Below are positions 45,679 to 60,106 of a stretch of DNA of 64,000 nucleotides, piece after piece. The DNA is from Aspergillus flavus (taxonomy: Eukaryota; Ascomycota; Eurotiomycetes; Eurotiales; Aspergillaceae), in assembly GCF_009017415.1 (NCBI RefSeq), contig NC_092404.1, positions 2,108,001 to 2,172,000 on the forward strand, written 5' to 3'. Positions within the stretch are counted from its first letter, which is position 1. Each line of letters begins with the position of its first letter. The notes beneath the pieces were generated by a model. The model worked only from the letters and a program-made list of their open reading frames with translations. It made no database searches and was not told the DNA's origin. A program made the translations under genes and the position numbers.

Positions 45679-47607
45679 ATGGGCTTCCTCGGAGAAAAGA
45701 ACGATGGCATCTCGCCAGAGATGAATAGAGAGTTGTCCCGCGACATCACCAAAGCAGAGGAGGGTATCGTCGCGGAAGAGCACCATGTCGACCTCCACCG
45801 GGACCTCAAGGCCCGTCATATTACTATGATTGGTACGCTGTTATGCTTACGTTGGCTAGATGAGCGCGAAGAGCTAACAGGACTCAGCTATCGGAGGTGC
45901 TATCGGTACAGGTCTTATTATTGGAACGGGAGAAGCTCTTGCGAAGTAAGTCCTTCCCAGAATCTATTGAACGCGAATTTGGGATACTAATACGCGACTC
46001 ACTTGTTAGGGCTGGCGTAAGTTGCGATCATCTTGATATTCATAGCAAATTTCCTCTCTAACTTTCGATTAGCCTGCAGCAATCCTAATTTCCTATTCCG
46101 TTGTCGGTCTTGTCGTCTATACTGTCATGTGCGGCCTGGGAGAAATGGCCGCCTGGCTGCCCTTGTCTTCTGGTTTTACTGGCTACGCTGTTCGATTCTG
46201 TGACCCGGCTCTTGGATTTGCTCTGGGATGGACGTAAGTGATACTGTTATACCCTAGGAGTTGTGGTCACTGACGAAAGCTGTTCCCACTAGATACTGGT
46301 TTAAATATATTATTCTCACGCCGAATCAACTAACAGCTGGCGCGATGGTTATACAATATTGGATAAAGACAGACAAAGTTAACGCAGGCGTTTGGATTAC
46401 AATATTCCTTGTGATCATTGTCTGCATTAACTACTTCGGTGTCAGGTTTTTCGGTGAATTCGAGTTTTGGCTGTCGTCCTTCAAGGTGATAGTCATCCTC
46501 GGTATCATCTTGCTCTCTTTCATTCTGATGCTGGGAGGTGGACCCGATCACGACCGCAAAGGATTCCGTTACTGGAAGAGCCCGGGAGCCTTCAATACAT
46601 ATATCGCTGATGGAGATGCCGGACGCTTTTTCGCCTTCTGGTCCACTATGGTTTCGGCAACGTTCGCGTACCTGGGTACGGAGCTGATCGGGGTAACTGT
46701 CGGCGAGGCTCAGAACCCCCGCAAAACTATTCCCCGCGCGATCAAGCTTACCTTCTATCGAATTGTCGTCTTCTATGTGACCAGCGTCTTGCTCGTCGGT
46801 ACCCTTGTCCCCTACAACTCAGACGAGCTTGTCTTTGCCACGAAGCAGTCTAGCTCTGCTGCTGCATCCCCCTTCGTGGTAGCAGTGGTGCTTGCCGGCA
46901 TCCCGGTTCTTCCCCACATCCTGAATGCATGCATCTTGTTGTTCGTCTTCTCCGCATCCAACTCTGATTTGTATATCGCGACCCGAACCATTTACGGTCT
47001 CGCCCGGGAAGGCAAAGCACCCAAGTTCCTAGCGCGGACGGACAAGCGTGGTGTCCCGGTCTTTGCCTTGATCCTGTGTTCCCTGATTGCCTGCCTGGCC
47101 TACATGAACGTCTCCAGCGACTCGAAGACCGTCTTCGGCTACTTCGTCGACCTTGTGACCATCTTCGGTCTCCTGGCCTGGATCTCCCTGCTGGTCACAC
47201 ACATCCACTTCATCAATGCCCGCAAGGCCCAGAATGTCCCCGAGCACGAGTTAGCCTACAAGTCTCCCTTCGGTAAGACGGGCGCTTACATCGCCCTCGC
47301 ATTCTGCATCCTCATCGCCCTAACGAAGAGTTACGACGTCTTCACCCACAACCCGAAGTGGGGCAACTTCAACTACAAGAAATTCATCACTGCCTACCTA
47401 GGCATCCCCCTCTACCTGATTCTGCTCTTTGGCTACAAATTCGTCACTGGCACCAAGGGCGTGAAGCCCGAGGAAGCCGATCTCTGGACGGGCAGGGACG
47501 TCATCGATCGTGAGGAGCAGGAGTATTTGGCCCGCAAAGCTGTTATGGATGAACAGCGGGGCACCGGAAGCTGGTTCTATAGGACTTTTGTGTCCTGGCT
47601 CTTTTAA
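45679..47607 (+). CDS. Amino-acid permease, APC/YAT family, dicarboxylic type (Dip5/AgtA-like)
   Basis: Five exons: 45679-45832, 45888-45945, 46010-46016 (a 7-nt microexon), 46073-46233 and 46293-47607, giving 564 residues. Translation across the splices yields RHITMIAIGGAIGTGLIIGT, EALAKAGPAAILISYSVVGL, the canonical TM1 start (GGxIGTGL) and the KAGP turn interrupted by the microexon. Ten to twelve TMs follow, with FAYLGTELIGVTVGEAQNPR, the conserved GTE and PR-K motif of fungal YATs, and a C-tail with LWTGRDVIDREEQEYL, which I associate with the Dip5/AgtA glutamate/aspartate permeases. It imports amino acids by proton symport at the plasma membrane. Substrate class is inference. The gene is convergent with the carboxypeptidase-like gene. 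Confidence 0.9.
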
Positions 47608-48088
47608 GAGCTTTGTCGTATGTATTTTATGTTCATGGTTATTCCTATGCTATGAGATAATGAAGACTCCGATCATTTACAACTTATTTTCTGGTTGAGG
47701 TTGGTAGCTGGTAGAATTGTAGATTTGTCTTATTCTTGATACTGGTGGTTGTTCTATTGGCTACTACGGCTTTCTTTTCCTTTTTACCTTTCTTTTTTCC
47801 TTGTCGTTTGGAAGGAAGGCTGTATTACGGAGTACTACCACACAATAAGTGAGATAAAACTTATTCCGTAAATATAATCCAACTGGCATATAATTAAAAA
47901 GCACTAGTAGAGTTCTGTAAATCTCCAAACACTCTAGAAGTCTTTGTTCATTAATCATAACCTCATCTCAGATACCCACAATTAGAATGCAAGAAGAATG
48001 AAAAAGATACCAAAATTAAATCAGACGAACCATTCAGCAGTGATAATCAATCCTGTGCGAAACAATACCTAAGGCAAGAATAAATCGT
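47608..48088. terminator. 3' region between convergent permease and carboxypeptidase-like genes
   Basis: 481 bp, AT-rich, with a T-run at 47770-47800 and a TACGGAGTA at 47826-47834. No gene seen. Confidence 0.5.
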
Positions 48089-49967
<1,879 letters not shown>

Positions 49968-52821
49968 CTCGGTGGTAGTCAAATCGCAGAAAAGCTATGC
50001 CAAAATCTTCATTGTCAGATCCTTTAAGTGAATTTCAATCGAGCGCGACCAGACAGCGACGGGGGAAGGAAGGATGGAAGAAGCATGGAGTGAAGTGACA
50101 TGAGATGTGATGGTGAGCCATGGACCGCGGCTGATGCCTAAGGCTGACATATGATCGTGCCTCAGGCACAAAATTAGTATAAAGCCTAATACCACCCTAA
50201 CAGATCCATGTCATATCGAACCCTTGCAGATATAAGAGAAATTTTTTCTCGTCACGGCTAGTCACAGAGCAGATGCTCGTTTGAAATCCGGGTAGTGGCC
50301 CCAGGTCCGATCGTAATCAAAGCACTGTCGCATATTTGGACAAATATACCGATCCAACCTCGTTCCCCGCACCAAGGCTGGAGTTGTTACTCGTAATATG
50401 ATGCTACAATGTCAGCATATGCTGGGTCTTCCAAAGAATTACCGTGCCAACACAAAGCGAAGTGGTCAACTCGGCACACAACCGATAGCCGAACTATGGT
50501 TCAGCTCCCGGGGCTTTTGGTTCTGGAAGCACTCGACCTGAATATCTAGGATAAGGTCAAGGTACCAATTGAAGATATCTCCGCTCCCTTAAAATGGGAA
50601 GATACTTAGTTCCACGGGCCCTGGAGTCAGGAAGGCGCAAGGAGCGATCTAAGGAGACAGCCCTTACTGGGATAGAGGGGACAAGGGACTAGGGAAGAGA
50701 ATGTTATCCTCGCCCTTTACAACACGCATCCTTCAATTCTGGCGCAGTATGTATTCGTACCCTGTCTGTATATAGGATAAGCTAGAACTGTGTATAATTA
50801 TATGAAAGACGAGAATTAATCAACCGTTGCACTGCTGCAGGCCAAATCAGCTGTCAGGTTGAGTGACGGACCCCCACTGGGCTCCACTCGCATACCGATA
50901 AAGTTTTTGGGCCATTCTAGACCGCAACGAGGCGCTTCAAGAGTCTCGTTGAAGCAAAAAAACGAATGAACATTTCCAATCCCGGTATTCTGGTTCTTGT
51001 AGATCTGGCCTTAGACTGTTCCGGAATGGCCGACCGGAAGACAGTCGATCAGCAACCGGCAAAAGCAACATTCTCCCTGAATGATCGAACATTTATATAC
51101 AATATGACCGCCATCCGAAAGGAGCTCGGTCTGGAAGCCCTGCTTGGCATACCCGAAACAAAAGCTCCATTTTTCTGATTCGTGGCCAGTGGTGACGCGT
51201 TCGTTGGTCTGGTTCGCGAGTTGGTTGCAGTTCTTTCCAGGGCTGTAGGATTCTAGAATTATACGAAGAATTGTTTCCTGGATCTTCAGCCAAGTGTAAG
51301 TTTACAGCAAGGACATACCGATTCATGTTCCCCTCTTGACCGACACAACATACGAACTATTGTCAAGATTGGGAGGGCTTTCTCTCTCTTGAAATACTTC
51401 TGTTACTATAGGTGCAGTATTTCTCTATTTTATTTTTATTTTCATTTCTACTCTATTACCAAAGGGGAAAGGAACAGAAACACTGATTCAGCTATTTATA
51501 CTATAGTATGGCGACGACCGATATCACGTGGGAAGGGTCAACTATGGAACACCGCAAGGGTTCTCCGAGTTAAAAGACACAAAACCTGTCTTTGCAATCC
51601 TTACAGATGTACAATGATTATTGTCAAGGAGACTCGGGTCTTAGTTGATGTACTTTTTTTTATTTGTATTTACCTATGGGATCGGACCGAAAAAGGGACA
51701 TGTCAGGTGAGTGGTAAGGACGTTCATTCTGATGTCATTTTTTTTTATTACAGTACATGGATGGAACTTTTTCAAGGTACACCGATTAAGTATACGTGGT
51801 ACATCAATGGTGTATGGGTTTGTCTAGATTAACATGTGTACCTTGGATTCTTAAATCCCGCCTAAACTAAAGTACACTCCAAGTTAAAGATAGAAACAAA
51901 CCCGGACGGAAAACTGAGGATATGACCGATCCACTATTGGGACACGGTTTCCGCATATTTCCAAGTACGTCAAGAAATTTTTGATAGCAAAAAAATATTA
52001 GAAAAATGCAAACGTTTTAAACAACCACATTAAAAAAAAAAGCATGGAGAGGAAGGGAAATTGTGCATAACGTAGAACACGTGCCTGGGGTGCATTTGCT
52101 CGGCCCGTCATCAGAAACTCCACCATCTTCATCATCATCGTTTATTCTTCTTTCCTATGCCTGTCCTTGCTAACAACCCTGCCCCATTCTCCCACCTTAT
52201 CCCTTCCTCCGCACTCGGTTTTTTTTTTACATCCTTGATTCCCTCGCTTCTCACCATCGTACAATCTTTTCCATTTACTACCCTAAAGGGCATTGACTGC
52301 TCCTCCGCTCCTATTTTCTCCAAAACATTGACAGCCTCCCCTCATTTCCTTGTTTTTACTTTTTCCTCAGCCTTCGCAGCCTAATCGACCCCATTCGTCC
52401 GCGCTTCCACATTTCGGTCAAGCGTGAGCTGGGCAATGTAAGAGCTCTAACATTGTTCTCTATACTTGTCTTCCTGGCCACCGAATTCTCCTCTTGCGAT
52501 CGACTCTTGCCGTACCCCTGCCCCCTTTTTACGATTCCGCACCTCCGCCTCCGCCGACAGCTCCGTCGCTTTTCTACCTTCTAACAATCCGTTCGCGATG
52601 CTAATCGATATTGATTAAGGGTGACGTTTACAAGTAAAACCATCCGCCCGTCTATTGGGGAACGCCGTCGTATAAGATAGCCGTGCGAACAAGGTCGGGG
52701 GTTACTGTTGTGATACACCGTGGGGCAATCGCCTAGCGTCACCGGATACTGTTGGATGGGTTTCTGGGCCTGGCTACGCTGCAGAGCCACGTAACAACTC
52801 ATTCTCGGGATTTCCATCATC
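49968..52821. other. Intergenic, 2.85 kb, promoter of the Sec7 gene
   Basis: The left part is the promoter of the ecm14 gene. ORFs at 50966-51178 (70 codons) and 51389-51832 (147 codons, very AT-rich) show no motif. There are A-runs near 52032-52041. From about 52130 to 52600 the plus strand is strongly pyrimidine-rich with poly-T and CT tracts, the usual long 5' leader/core promoter of a highly regulated fungal gene. Confidence 0.5.
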
Positions 52822-55800
52822 ATGTATTGGAAAGGTCTGCGGATTGGCACCTCTGATGGCAACGAACCCAAGAGACGGAGTTTGGTCGAACCTCAGTCGG
52901 TATCCCGCCATAGCGAGCAAATCCCTCGCCCTACTCTCTCCACAACCAATCTAGCTCCGAGGCGCTCGGAGTCCGCTCCTCGTTCACCTACTCTGACCGG
53001 TCCAGACGCAGACCACCACGCTGACACGGCCGGGCCGGAGCTTGCAGGAAGTCATTCGCATACTCCACCGGGCAAAGAACGAAATACTGGCCTAGCGGTG
53101 AGTGATGGTTCACATTGGCGCTTCAACAGGTTTAGTTTCATGAGGCTACGTCATGCATCTGATCCGCAACTCTCAAAATCCTATGCTAAAGGGGAGGAGG
53201 ATATTCCTCCGGTGCCGAGTCTGCCTCGTAAGTACATCCGTTCCATAGGCTCCCGTCAATGTTGTGATTGGCCACAACGCTAATTGCTACTACACTGTCA
53301 TAGCTCCCACCATAATTACCACTGCACCCACGAGCCATGAACTAGATCGACCTGTGAAGCGAAAGACCAAATTCAAACTCTTCCCCGATTCTAAAACACC
53401 CTCTGTGGAGGAATTGCCCACGCAGCGCGCACCCAAACATGATCAGAGCGAAAAGCTTGGGCATACTGCACAGGGATCAACAGCGTCGCAGGCGGCGGAT
53501 CCTGTCCTATCGGCCTCTTGGAGTAATAGCGAAGAGCCCGGGCGTTTATCAACTACGTCGATCCGAAGCAATCGGGACCAGCCCAATGATTCTCAACGCT
53601 CCTCAGTGACAGATGCGCGTTTTTCGGAGTCCTCTCGTTCCGACCGGAGTGCCGGGGATAGTAATCCTCGTTCAGCCTCCCCTCGTGAGGGGGTGTCTGG
53701 CACCAAGCGATTTCGCATGCCGCGCTTGAAACGGCATCGCAGTCCTCTTTTTCCTTTGCCACCAAAACCAACAGGCAGCAATTCGGGCAACGGCCACGCA
53801 CAAAGCTCGGCCATATCGAGGTCTGCTGCGGGTGATGCCACCCCGAAGTCCGACATCTCAGAAGATCCAAATGAAGACCATATCTCTCCGCTGCCATCTC
53901 CCACACGGTCGTCGGTGGGCCTGACTTCGTCGCGACCGCCCCTGTTGAGAAATGATTCTGCAACCTCGGCTCATTCAGCCCGTTCGACACCGTCGAACAA
54001 GAGTCGGGCAATGCCTACGTCACGTACGAGATCATCTACTTTAGATTCGTTAGCTAATGCACAGGATAACGGGCATCCATCCCCACATCTCATCTCAGGG
54101 CGGACATCAACGTCTACTAGTGGGCGAAAGAGCTTCGGGGATATTTTTAACATCCCCCAGCGATTCAGGCAGAATTCCGATTCCCCTGTTGGCCGGTCCG
54201 GATCCCCAGGCTCCAAAGGCCCGGTAACCCCAGGTTCGAAAATTAGCTTGATCACGTATCCCGAACGACAAGAGGATGACACTCCGGCGACATATTTAAC
54301 TCGGCTAGAAGAGAGCATTCCAAGGAGCGCGATTGCTGGCGTCCTGGCTCAATCAAACGATGACTTCTATAAGACTGCCCTGCGGAAGTATATGAGAGGG
54401 TTCTCGTTCTTCGGTGATCCCATTGATATGGCTATCCGGAAACTCTTGATGGAGGTGGAGTTGCCAAAGGAGACGCAACAAATTGACCGCTTCCTGCAAA
54501 GTTTTGCAGATAGGTATCATGAATGTAATCCAGGTATCTTTGCTTCCACAGGTACGTTGGTTATCGTCAGTGTGTCATTGTGCAATTGTTCAAAACTGAC
54601 GCCCTGCCTGTCATCTAGACCAAGCCTATTTCATCGCCTTCTCGATTTTGATTCTACACACAGATGTCTTTAACAAGAATAACAAAAGGAAAATGCAAAA
54701 GCCAGATTACGTCAAGAATACTCGTGGCGAAGGCATATCAGAGGACATCCTGGAGTGTTTCTATGAAAACATCTCGTACACCCCTTTTATCCATATCGAG
54801 GACGCAGTGTCCAATGGCCGACATTTTGCAAGGCCACGACGACCTTTGTTGAAGGCCACTAGCACAGATCACTTAGTTCGAGCCGCCAGAGAACCAGTGG
54901 ACCCCTATACGTTGATAATGGACGGGAAACTTGATTCTCTGCGCCCAAGCCTTAAGGATGTTATGAACTTGGAGGATACCTATCGTTGTGATGGAACGGA
55001 TGGGCCGGCAGATATCGATGGTCTTCACCGCGCATTCTCTAAATCTGATGTTTTGCAAATTGTGTCTCTACGATCTAGGCCAGACATGTATATGCCATCG
55101 AGTATCGACAATCCAGCTGACTCTAATCCCGGGCTGGTGGATATCAAAATCGCTAAAGTTGGATTGCTTTGGCGAAAGGATCCGAAAAAGAAGAGAGCTA
55201 GATCTCCATGGCAAGAATGGGGTGCTCTGCTCACATTCTCGCAACTCTACCTTTTCAAAGATGTGGCGTGGGTTAAATCTTTGATGGCTCAACATGAAAG
55301 CCATCAAAAGGCGGGCCGTCGTCGAGGGGTGGTTTTTAAGCCTCCTCTCACCGAATTCAAACCGGATGGTATCATGTCAACTGAGGACGCTGTGGCTTTG
55401 CTGGATCTAGGTTACAGAAAGCACAAGCATGCCTTTGTCTTCGTCCGCCATAGCGCTCTAGAGGAGGTCTTCCTCGCAAACACTGAAGCTGACATGAACG
55501 ATTGGCTGGCGAAATTGAATTATGCTGCGACGTTTCGGACCGCCGGGGTCAGAACGCAGGGAATGATCGCCACCAATTATGAAGCACAACGGAACCGGAT
55601 GAGCCGTCGGGGTTCAACTCAATCGAGCCGCTCACATCTCTCCATGGACAAAGAACCGCCGTCTCCAAATCCTGATACCGATGTGGCTGAAGAGTTGGTT
55701 ACAGCTCGTAGGCAGCTTATACGCCAAAAGATTCGAGAGGCTAACGAAAGACTATCTTATGCAGAACGACAGCTTGATGATCTCTTGCGAAATGCTAGGC

Positions 55801-57200
55801 ACTTGCAAGTTTTGACGCCTGTGCATTCCAGAGCCAGAGAGCATGTCATCATGGCTGCAGGGCGCATGGCCGCAAAACTCAAATGGGTTAGACAGGATAT
55901 TTGGCGCACTAAATGCTATAAGGGGGTTCTTGTTCGAGACATGGGTGAAGCGTTGGGCGAAGAGAAGCCTTTCGCGGAGCAGGAGCTTCACTTGCAAATA
56001 CCAACAACCACCGTTACATCACAGCCAGAGAACCTGGATGGAGCAGGGACTGACAAAGTGACATCTCCGACAGAGGATGACCCATCCCCGCATGCAGAGT
56101 CTGGCGGTCCTCACTCGATCTACAAAACTCCGCCGTCGCAACCCGCTTCTCCAGATGGCCGGAGACCCAGTATACCGGCCTCCTTTGCTTCTCTCGAAGT
56201 AGCTTCTCGTGTTGGTAGACAATTGTCCATCGACAATACCGAGGAACGCGCGAAGTCTTGCTCGCCCCATCCAGCAAGTAGCCTACAGCGCGAAGCTTCA
56301 GTGCTTAGCGCCGCTAGTAAGGTAGATGTCTCGAGCCTAGGGTCTCGAGCCTCTAAGATAACTGCCCCCGGCAGTATGGATGAAACTGAAGAGCGTCTGC
56401 TGCGTGAAACAGGTTTGCTTGACGTCAGCAGCTCGCCTCAGGCACGGAAGCATTCTTCAGCTACAAATGATAGCGAGGTCGACCAGAAACCAGATGATGC
56501 GCAAGCCGCATTTCAGGGAGAGAGAACAAGCCGTATCCGTCGCAGTCTCCATCGTACCCTTCGAGACTCCCCCAGCGGCCATCATCTACATTACCCACGA
56601 AAGAAGAAGTCTCGAGATTCAGGATTCAGTATGGTGACGTCAGATGATAACCAAAAACCACAGCAAGGCGAAGGCCTATCACGGAAGTCGACCAACTTTA
56701 CTGTGCATGGCAAGAAGGCATCAATTGTGACTTTTGGGTCGGAGTGGCAGAACATGCCGCCAGAGGAGCGCCTCAAACTACGAAAGCCAACTCCGTCAGA
56801 CGAACCAAGGGCATCAAATCCAGAACTTGCCAGTAGTGCGGGTTCTGTCACTTCAGAGTCCTTATACCCTGGCAGCCCACACCCTTTGCGAAGTGGGAGC
56901 ATAGCGACCAAGGGGAGTGCACGTGATGAGCCCTGGGGTTTAGCAGAAGCAGCAGAAGCAGCAGGGGTTCTGTATCGTGAAGACAAGGCCAAGAGCGATG
57001 CTGCCATTGGCCTAGTCCCGGAACTCTCAGAGCCCGATGCTGCGTTGGTACCGCCCGTCTTAACTCTGGATGAGCCGAGCGCGGTGCCTAATGAAGGTGT
57101 ATCGCCGCATTCGACTAGAGACGACAATGATAGCCTTGTAGAGAAAACCACTCCACAGGGGATGTCGCCTAGCCCACCGGAGCAGGCTGTAAACGCTTGA
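52822..57200 (+). CDS. Sec7-domain Arf guanine nucleotide exchange factor with PH domain (Syt1-like)
   Basis: Exons 52822-53227, 53304-54551 and 54619-57200 give 1411 residues. A Ser/Pro-rich N-terminus of about 470 residues precedes the Sec7 domain at about 475-640. The domain shows LRKYMRGFSFFGDPIDMAIR, LPKETQQIDRFLQSFADRYHE with the exchange glutamate Glu525, and the second motif DQAYFIAFSILILHTDVFN and NKRKMQKPDYVKN. A PH domain at about residues 727-862 (VGLLWRKDPKKKRA, WGALLTFSQLYLF, VFLANTEADMNDWLAKL) should bind phosphoinositides. A coiled stretch follows (NERLSYAERQLDDLLRNAR), then a long disordered tail. Yeast Syt1 is an Arf-GEF at the Golgi and plasma membrane. Assignment is by domain order. 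Confidence 0.92.
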
Positions 57201-58315
57201 ATTTTGCAATTATGCAGGGTCTTTTTTTCTTTTACTTTCATGACATTATACCCATTTCACTTTCCTTTTCTTTCCATCTGCATCTGGTCTCTTCATTGAA
57301 AACGACATATTTGGAAAAGCTTTACGAACCGTCTCCTATCGCGTCAACTCTCTCGATATGCTTCTTCGACCTTGGATAGAGGGCTCATCATCTGTCTGTC
57401 ATGTGGTCAGCATATGAAAGAGCACCTACTCTCCCATCTACCATTTCTTTCCTCGTCACACTTCACTCTTTTCCTTTCCTTCTGTTTCAAGTCCACTAGA
57501 CTAGCGGAGAATCGGCTCCGCATTGACATGACTTACCATCTCTTTTCTTGATTGTTTGGCTTTGTATAAGCCCGAGGCGCATTTGCTTAGGATGGGCGGC
57601 AGTCGTTCTCTTTTCCATTTCTTTTTCCTACTGAGATACCATGTATCATGTGGATGTTTGGCGTGACGCGAGTATTGGAAGAGCAGGCTTTAGCCAGCAT
57701 GGGCAATATTAACATGTAAAAATGTTGAAGAGACCAGTAAAATAGAGATTTAATAGCACATCTACTTCCGAATTTCCTGGCTGTTTGCCCAGCCGCTCTC
57801 TACACGCACGACATCATAGTCAGTAGCGCCGAGAACACGACAACACGCTCTTCCTAGCAAGCCTAAGAGTTTCGTTCCTCCCAACACGCTGCCTCACTCT
57901 GTCTTCTCTTTGTGTGTTGTCCGTTGGGGCTTCTACAGCGTCAACTATCTCCTTGAGTCCTTGGATGCACTGACAGAGACACGGGCAGAACAAGAGCCAT
58001 TTCTCTTTCTCTCTCCCCCTACGCTATTATACTCCCTCTTTCTCTCAATCCCAACCCACAAAGAGCTGAAAGAACAAGGTAAGTTGGACACTGTCTTATT
58101 TTGTTTGCTTCAATATCAGTCATCCTTGTTCGCCACTAGAGAAGACCATCTTCTTTGTCCACATTTCGCTTCACTCACTGTAACTGCATTATAAATACCA
58201 GACAAAGCCATTCTGCGAAGATTAACTTGCCCATCTCTTTGTCCCAAGCAACACCCGCTGATTGGCACGCTCCTCAACAGAGAACATAACTAGCCGGGCA
58301 GCATGGACATAGGTC
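57201..58315. other. Leader region of the SET gene, with a likely 5' UTR intron
   Basis: Sec7 gene 3' UTR on the left (T-rich), then the upstream region of the SET gene. A 123-bp candidate intron runs 58079-58201 (GTAAGT donor, ACCAG acceptor). An ATG at 58303 opens a 34-codon frame overlapping the SET start in another frame. ORF 57910-58194 has no motif. Confidence 0.5.
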
Positions 58316-60106
58316 ATGAACCATCACGTGAGTACCAGCCATCATGCAGTGAATGTTCACAACGCAGACCCAGAAACACGGGGCATGAAAAAGAGGAACA
58401 CGCTAATTGAGAACACAGACACGTGTGATGCCTGTCGTGATGAGCTCCATCTCTCAGACCTGACACAGCACTTCCACCGTGCGTTTTCGACAGTCACATC
58501 CGCGACACCATTCATCTCCATGGCTGAGGTGGCGGGCGTTTTCAGCTCCAATAACTCCGGGGCCAAGAAATACACGTATGAGGAGTCGCTGGTGCCTCGG
58601 TTCATTAGTCGTGGTGTTGGCGTCGGCCTTGTTACCACTGAATCTATTCCTGCTGGTAGTGTGGTCTTTGCGGAGGATGTGGCTTGGACTACAGAGGAGG
58701 AGAACTTGAGCTGTCAGACACCGAGAGAGGTCAATGCTATGCTTGGGGCGAAGGTGAGGGCCATGGGGGACGAGTGGCTGAGGAAGTTCCTTGCTCTGCC
58801 GAGTTCGCTGAAGCAGGATTTGGGAGTGTTTGCGGGGATTTGGGATTTGTATCAGTTGCCGATTGTCATGAATGGGGTGAGAGCTGGGATTGTGGGGTTG
58901 AATCTTGCGGCGGTTAATCATGCCTGTGTGCCGAATTGCGCGTTGACGATCATCAATAAATATGCGAAGGATGAGAACGGAAATATTAAGACTGGGGAGA
59001 GTCCGATGGTTGGAAGGGCTGTTGTGCGCGCTCTCAAAAATATCCCGAAAGATGAGGAGATCACTGTCCCGTACTTCTATGGAAAGGGACAGCAGAAGGC
59101 GAGGGAGTTGTTCTCGTGGACTGAGTTCGGCTTCTTCTGCTCGTGCAAAGCGTGCATGCAGCCCAAGGATGTGATCGAGATTGCCATGGATAAGTATTGG
59201 AAGGTTGAGCGCATCTTGAACCACCCCGACACTGTCGACTTGTATCCCGCGATGGCATTCAAGTCCGCGCAGGAGGTGATCAGTAGGCTTCTTACGTGCC
59301 AGATCCGCGATGCTCGCGTTGCGATGATCTGGGCCAAATGTGCCATGATCGCTGGTTACCACTCTGATATTGCGCGCGCTATGTGTTTCCTGGCCAAGGC
59401 ATACCGAATGTTGGCTGTCCTCGAGGGGAGTACGGGAGTCTTCTATCGCCAGATCCTCATATGGTACGAAACACCCATGGTGATGCCAGGGTTTGGAGCT
59501 ACAACGCGAGGACTTTCCACCGCTATCGAAGGCCGAAACATGCTTGATGAACGCGACGTCAAGGAGAAGCTGTTCATGACGGCAGCAAAGTCGGACGAGT
59601 ACATTCGCATACACCGATACCACCGCTTATCCGACGCTAAGGCCAAACAGAAAGGCAGTAGGTACCTACTTTTACCCGAAAAGCCCACCAAGCCAAAGGG
59701 GGCACAGAAATTGCTTGAACCAGATGCCTCGAAATCAGAGCACTTCCCAAAGCACAGAGATGAGCCGACGGCGCCGGAAACGGTTCACCGGAGTGGCAGT
59801 GGCACATCGAATCTGAAACGGAATAAGGATAAACCCAACGACAATACTTCAAAGGGGAAGCCTCAAGTATGCAAGAGTCATAGCCAAGCATCTACCCAGG
59901 AAACGTCGTCCGGCGAAGTCTGCACTGATCCACACTGGGATATGTTGGATTTTATCCGAGAGCTTATGGCTGATAATCTAGATCTATTCCCGGATTATCA
60001 TTCTCCTACTGTTCCTGAGGCAGCCAAGAAGAAAAAGAAGAAGAAGAAGAAGAGCAAGAAAGGAAAGGACTCGGCACAAGCTGGGGGAAACACTCAGCAA
60101 GAATAG
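58316..60106 (+). CDS. SET-domain protein (SMYD/Set5-like), possible lysine methyltransferase
   Basis: Single exon as read, 596 residues from ATG 58316; Met at about codon 69 (MAEVAGVF) is a plausible alternative start because the first 65 residues are not conserved-looking. SET motifs: GVGVGLVTTESIPAGSVVFA (motif I), AVNHACVPNC with the NHxC core near residue 200, EEITVPYFYG near 247 and a post-SET zinc cluster FCSCKAC near 274-279. A helical tail of about 150 residues carries DPHWDMLDFIRELMAD. The end is basic: nine lysines in a row (60026-60052) then KSKKGKDS, likely nuclear or RNA-binding. The long antisense ORF at 58454-59623 is a shadow. Substrate unknown. Confidence 0.83.
   Translation: MNHHVSTSHHAVNVHNADPETRGMKKRNTLIENTDTCDACRDELHLSDLTQHFHRAFSTVTSATPFISMAEVAGVFSSNNSGAKKYTYEESLVPRFISRGVGVGLVTTESIPAGSVVFAEDVAWTTEEENLSCQTPREVNAMLGAKVRAMGDEWLRKFLALPSSLKQDLGVFAGIWDLYQLPIVMNGVRAGIVGLNLAAVNHACVPNCALTIINKYAKDENGNIKTGESPMVGRAVVRALKNIPKDEEITVPYFYGKGQQKARELFSWTEFGFFCSCKACMQPKDVIEIAMDKYWKVERILNHPDTVDLYPAMAFKSAQEVISRLLTCQIRDARVAMIWAKCAMIAGYHSDIARAMCFLAKAYRMLAVLEGSTGVFYRQILIWYETPMVMPGFGATTRGLSTAIEGRNMLDERDVKEKLFMTAAKSDEYIRIHRYHRLSDAKAKQKGSRYLLLPEKPTKPKGAQKLLEPDASKSEHFPKHRDEPTAPETVHRSGSGTSNLKRNKDKPNDNTSKGKPQVCKSHSQASTQETSSGEVCTDPHWDMLDFIRELMADNLDLFPDYHSPTVPEAAKKKKKKKKKSKKGKDSAQAGGNTQQE

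Noticed and set aside
51389..51832. 147-codon plus-strand ORF
   Set aside because: Very AT-rich, no motif, lies in promoter sequence; likely chance.
58454..59623. 389-codon minus-strand ORF opposite the SET gene
   Set aside because: Long because of codon bias in the SET frame; the plus frame holds SET motifs and post-SET cysteines, the minus frame none.
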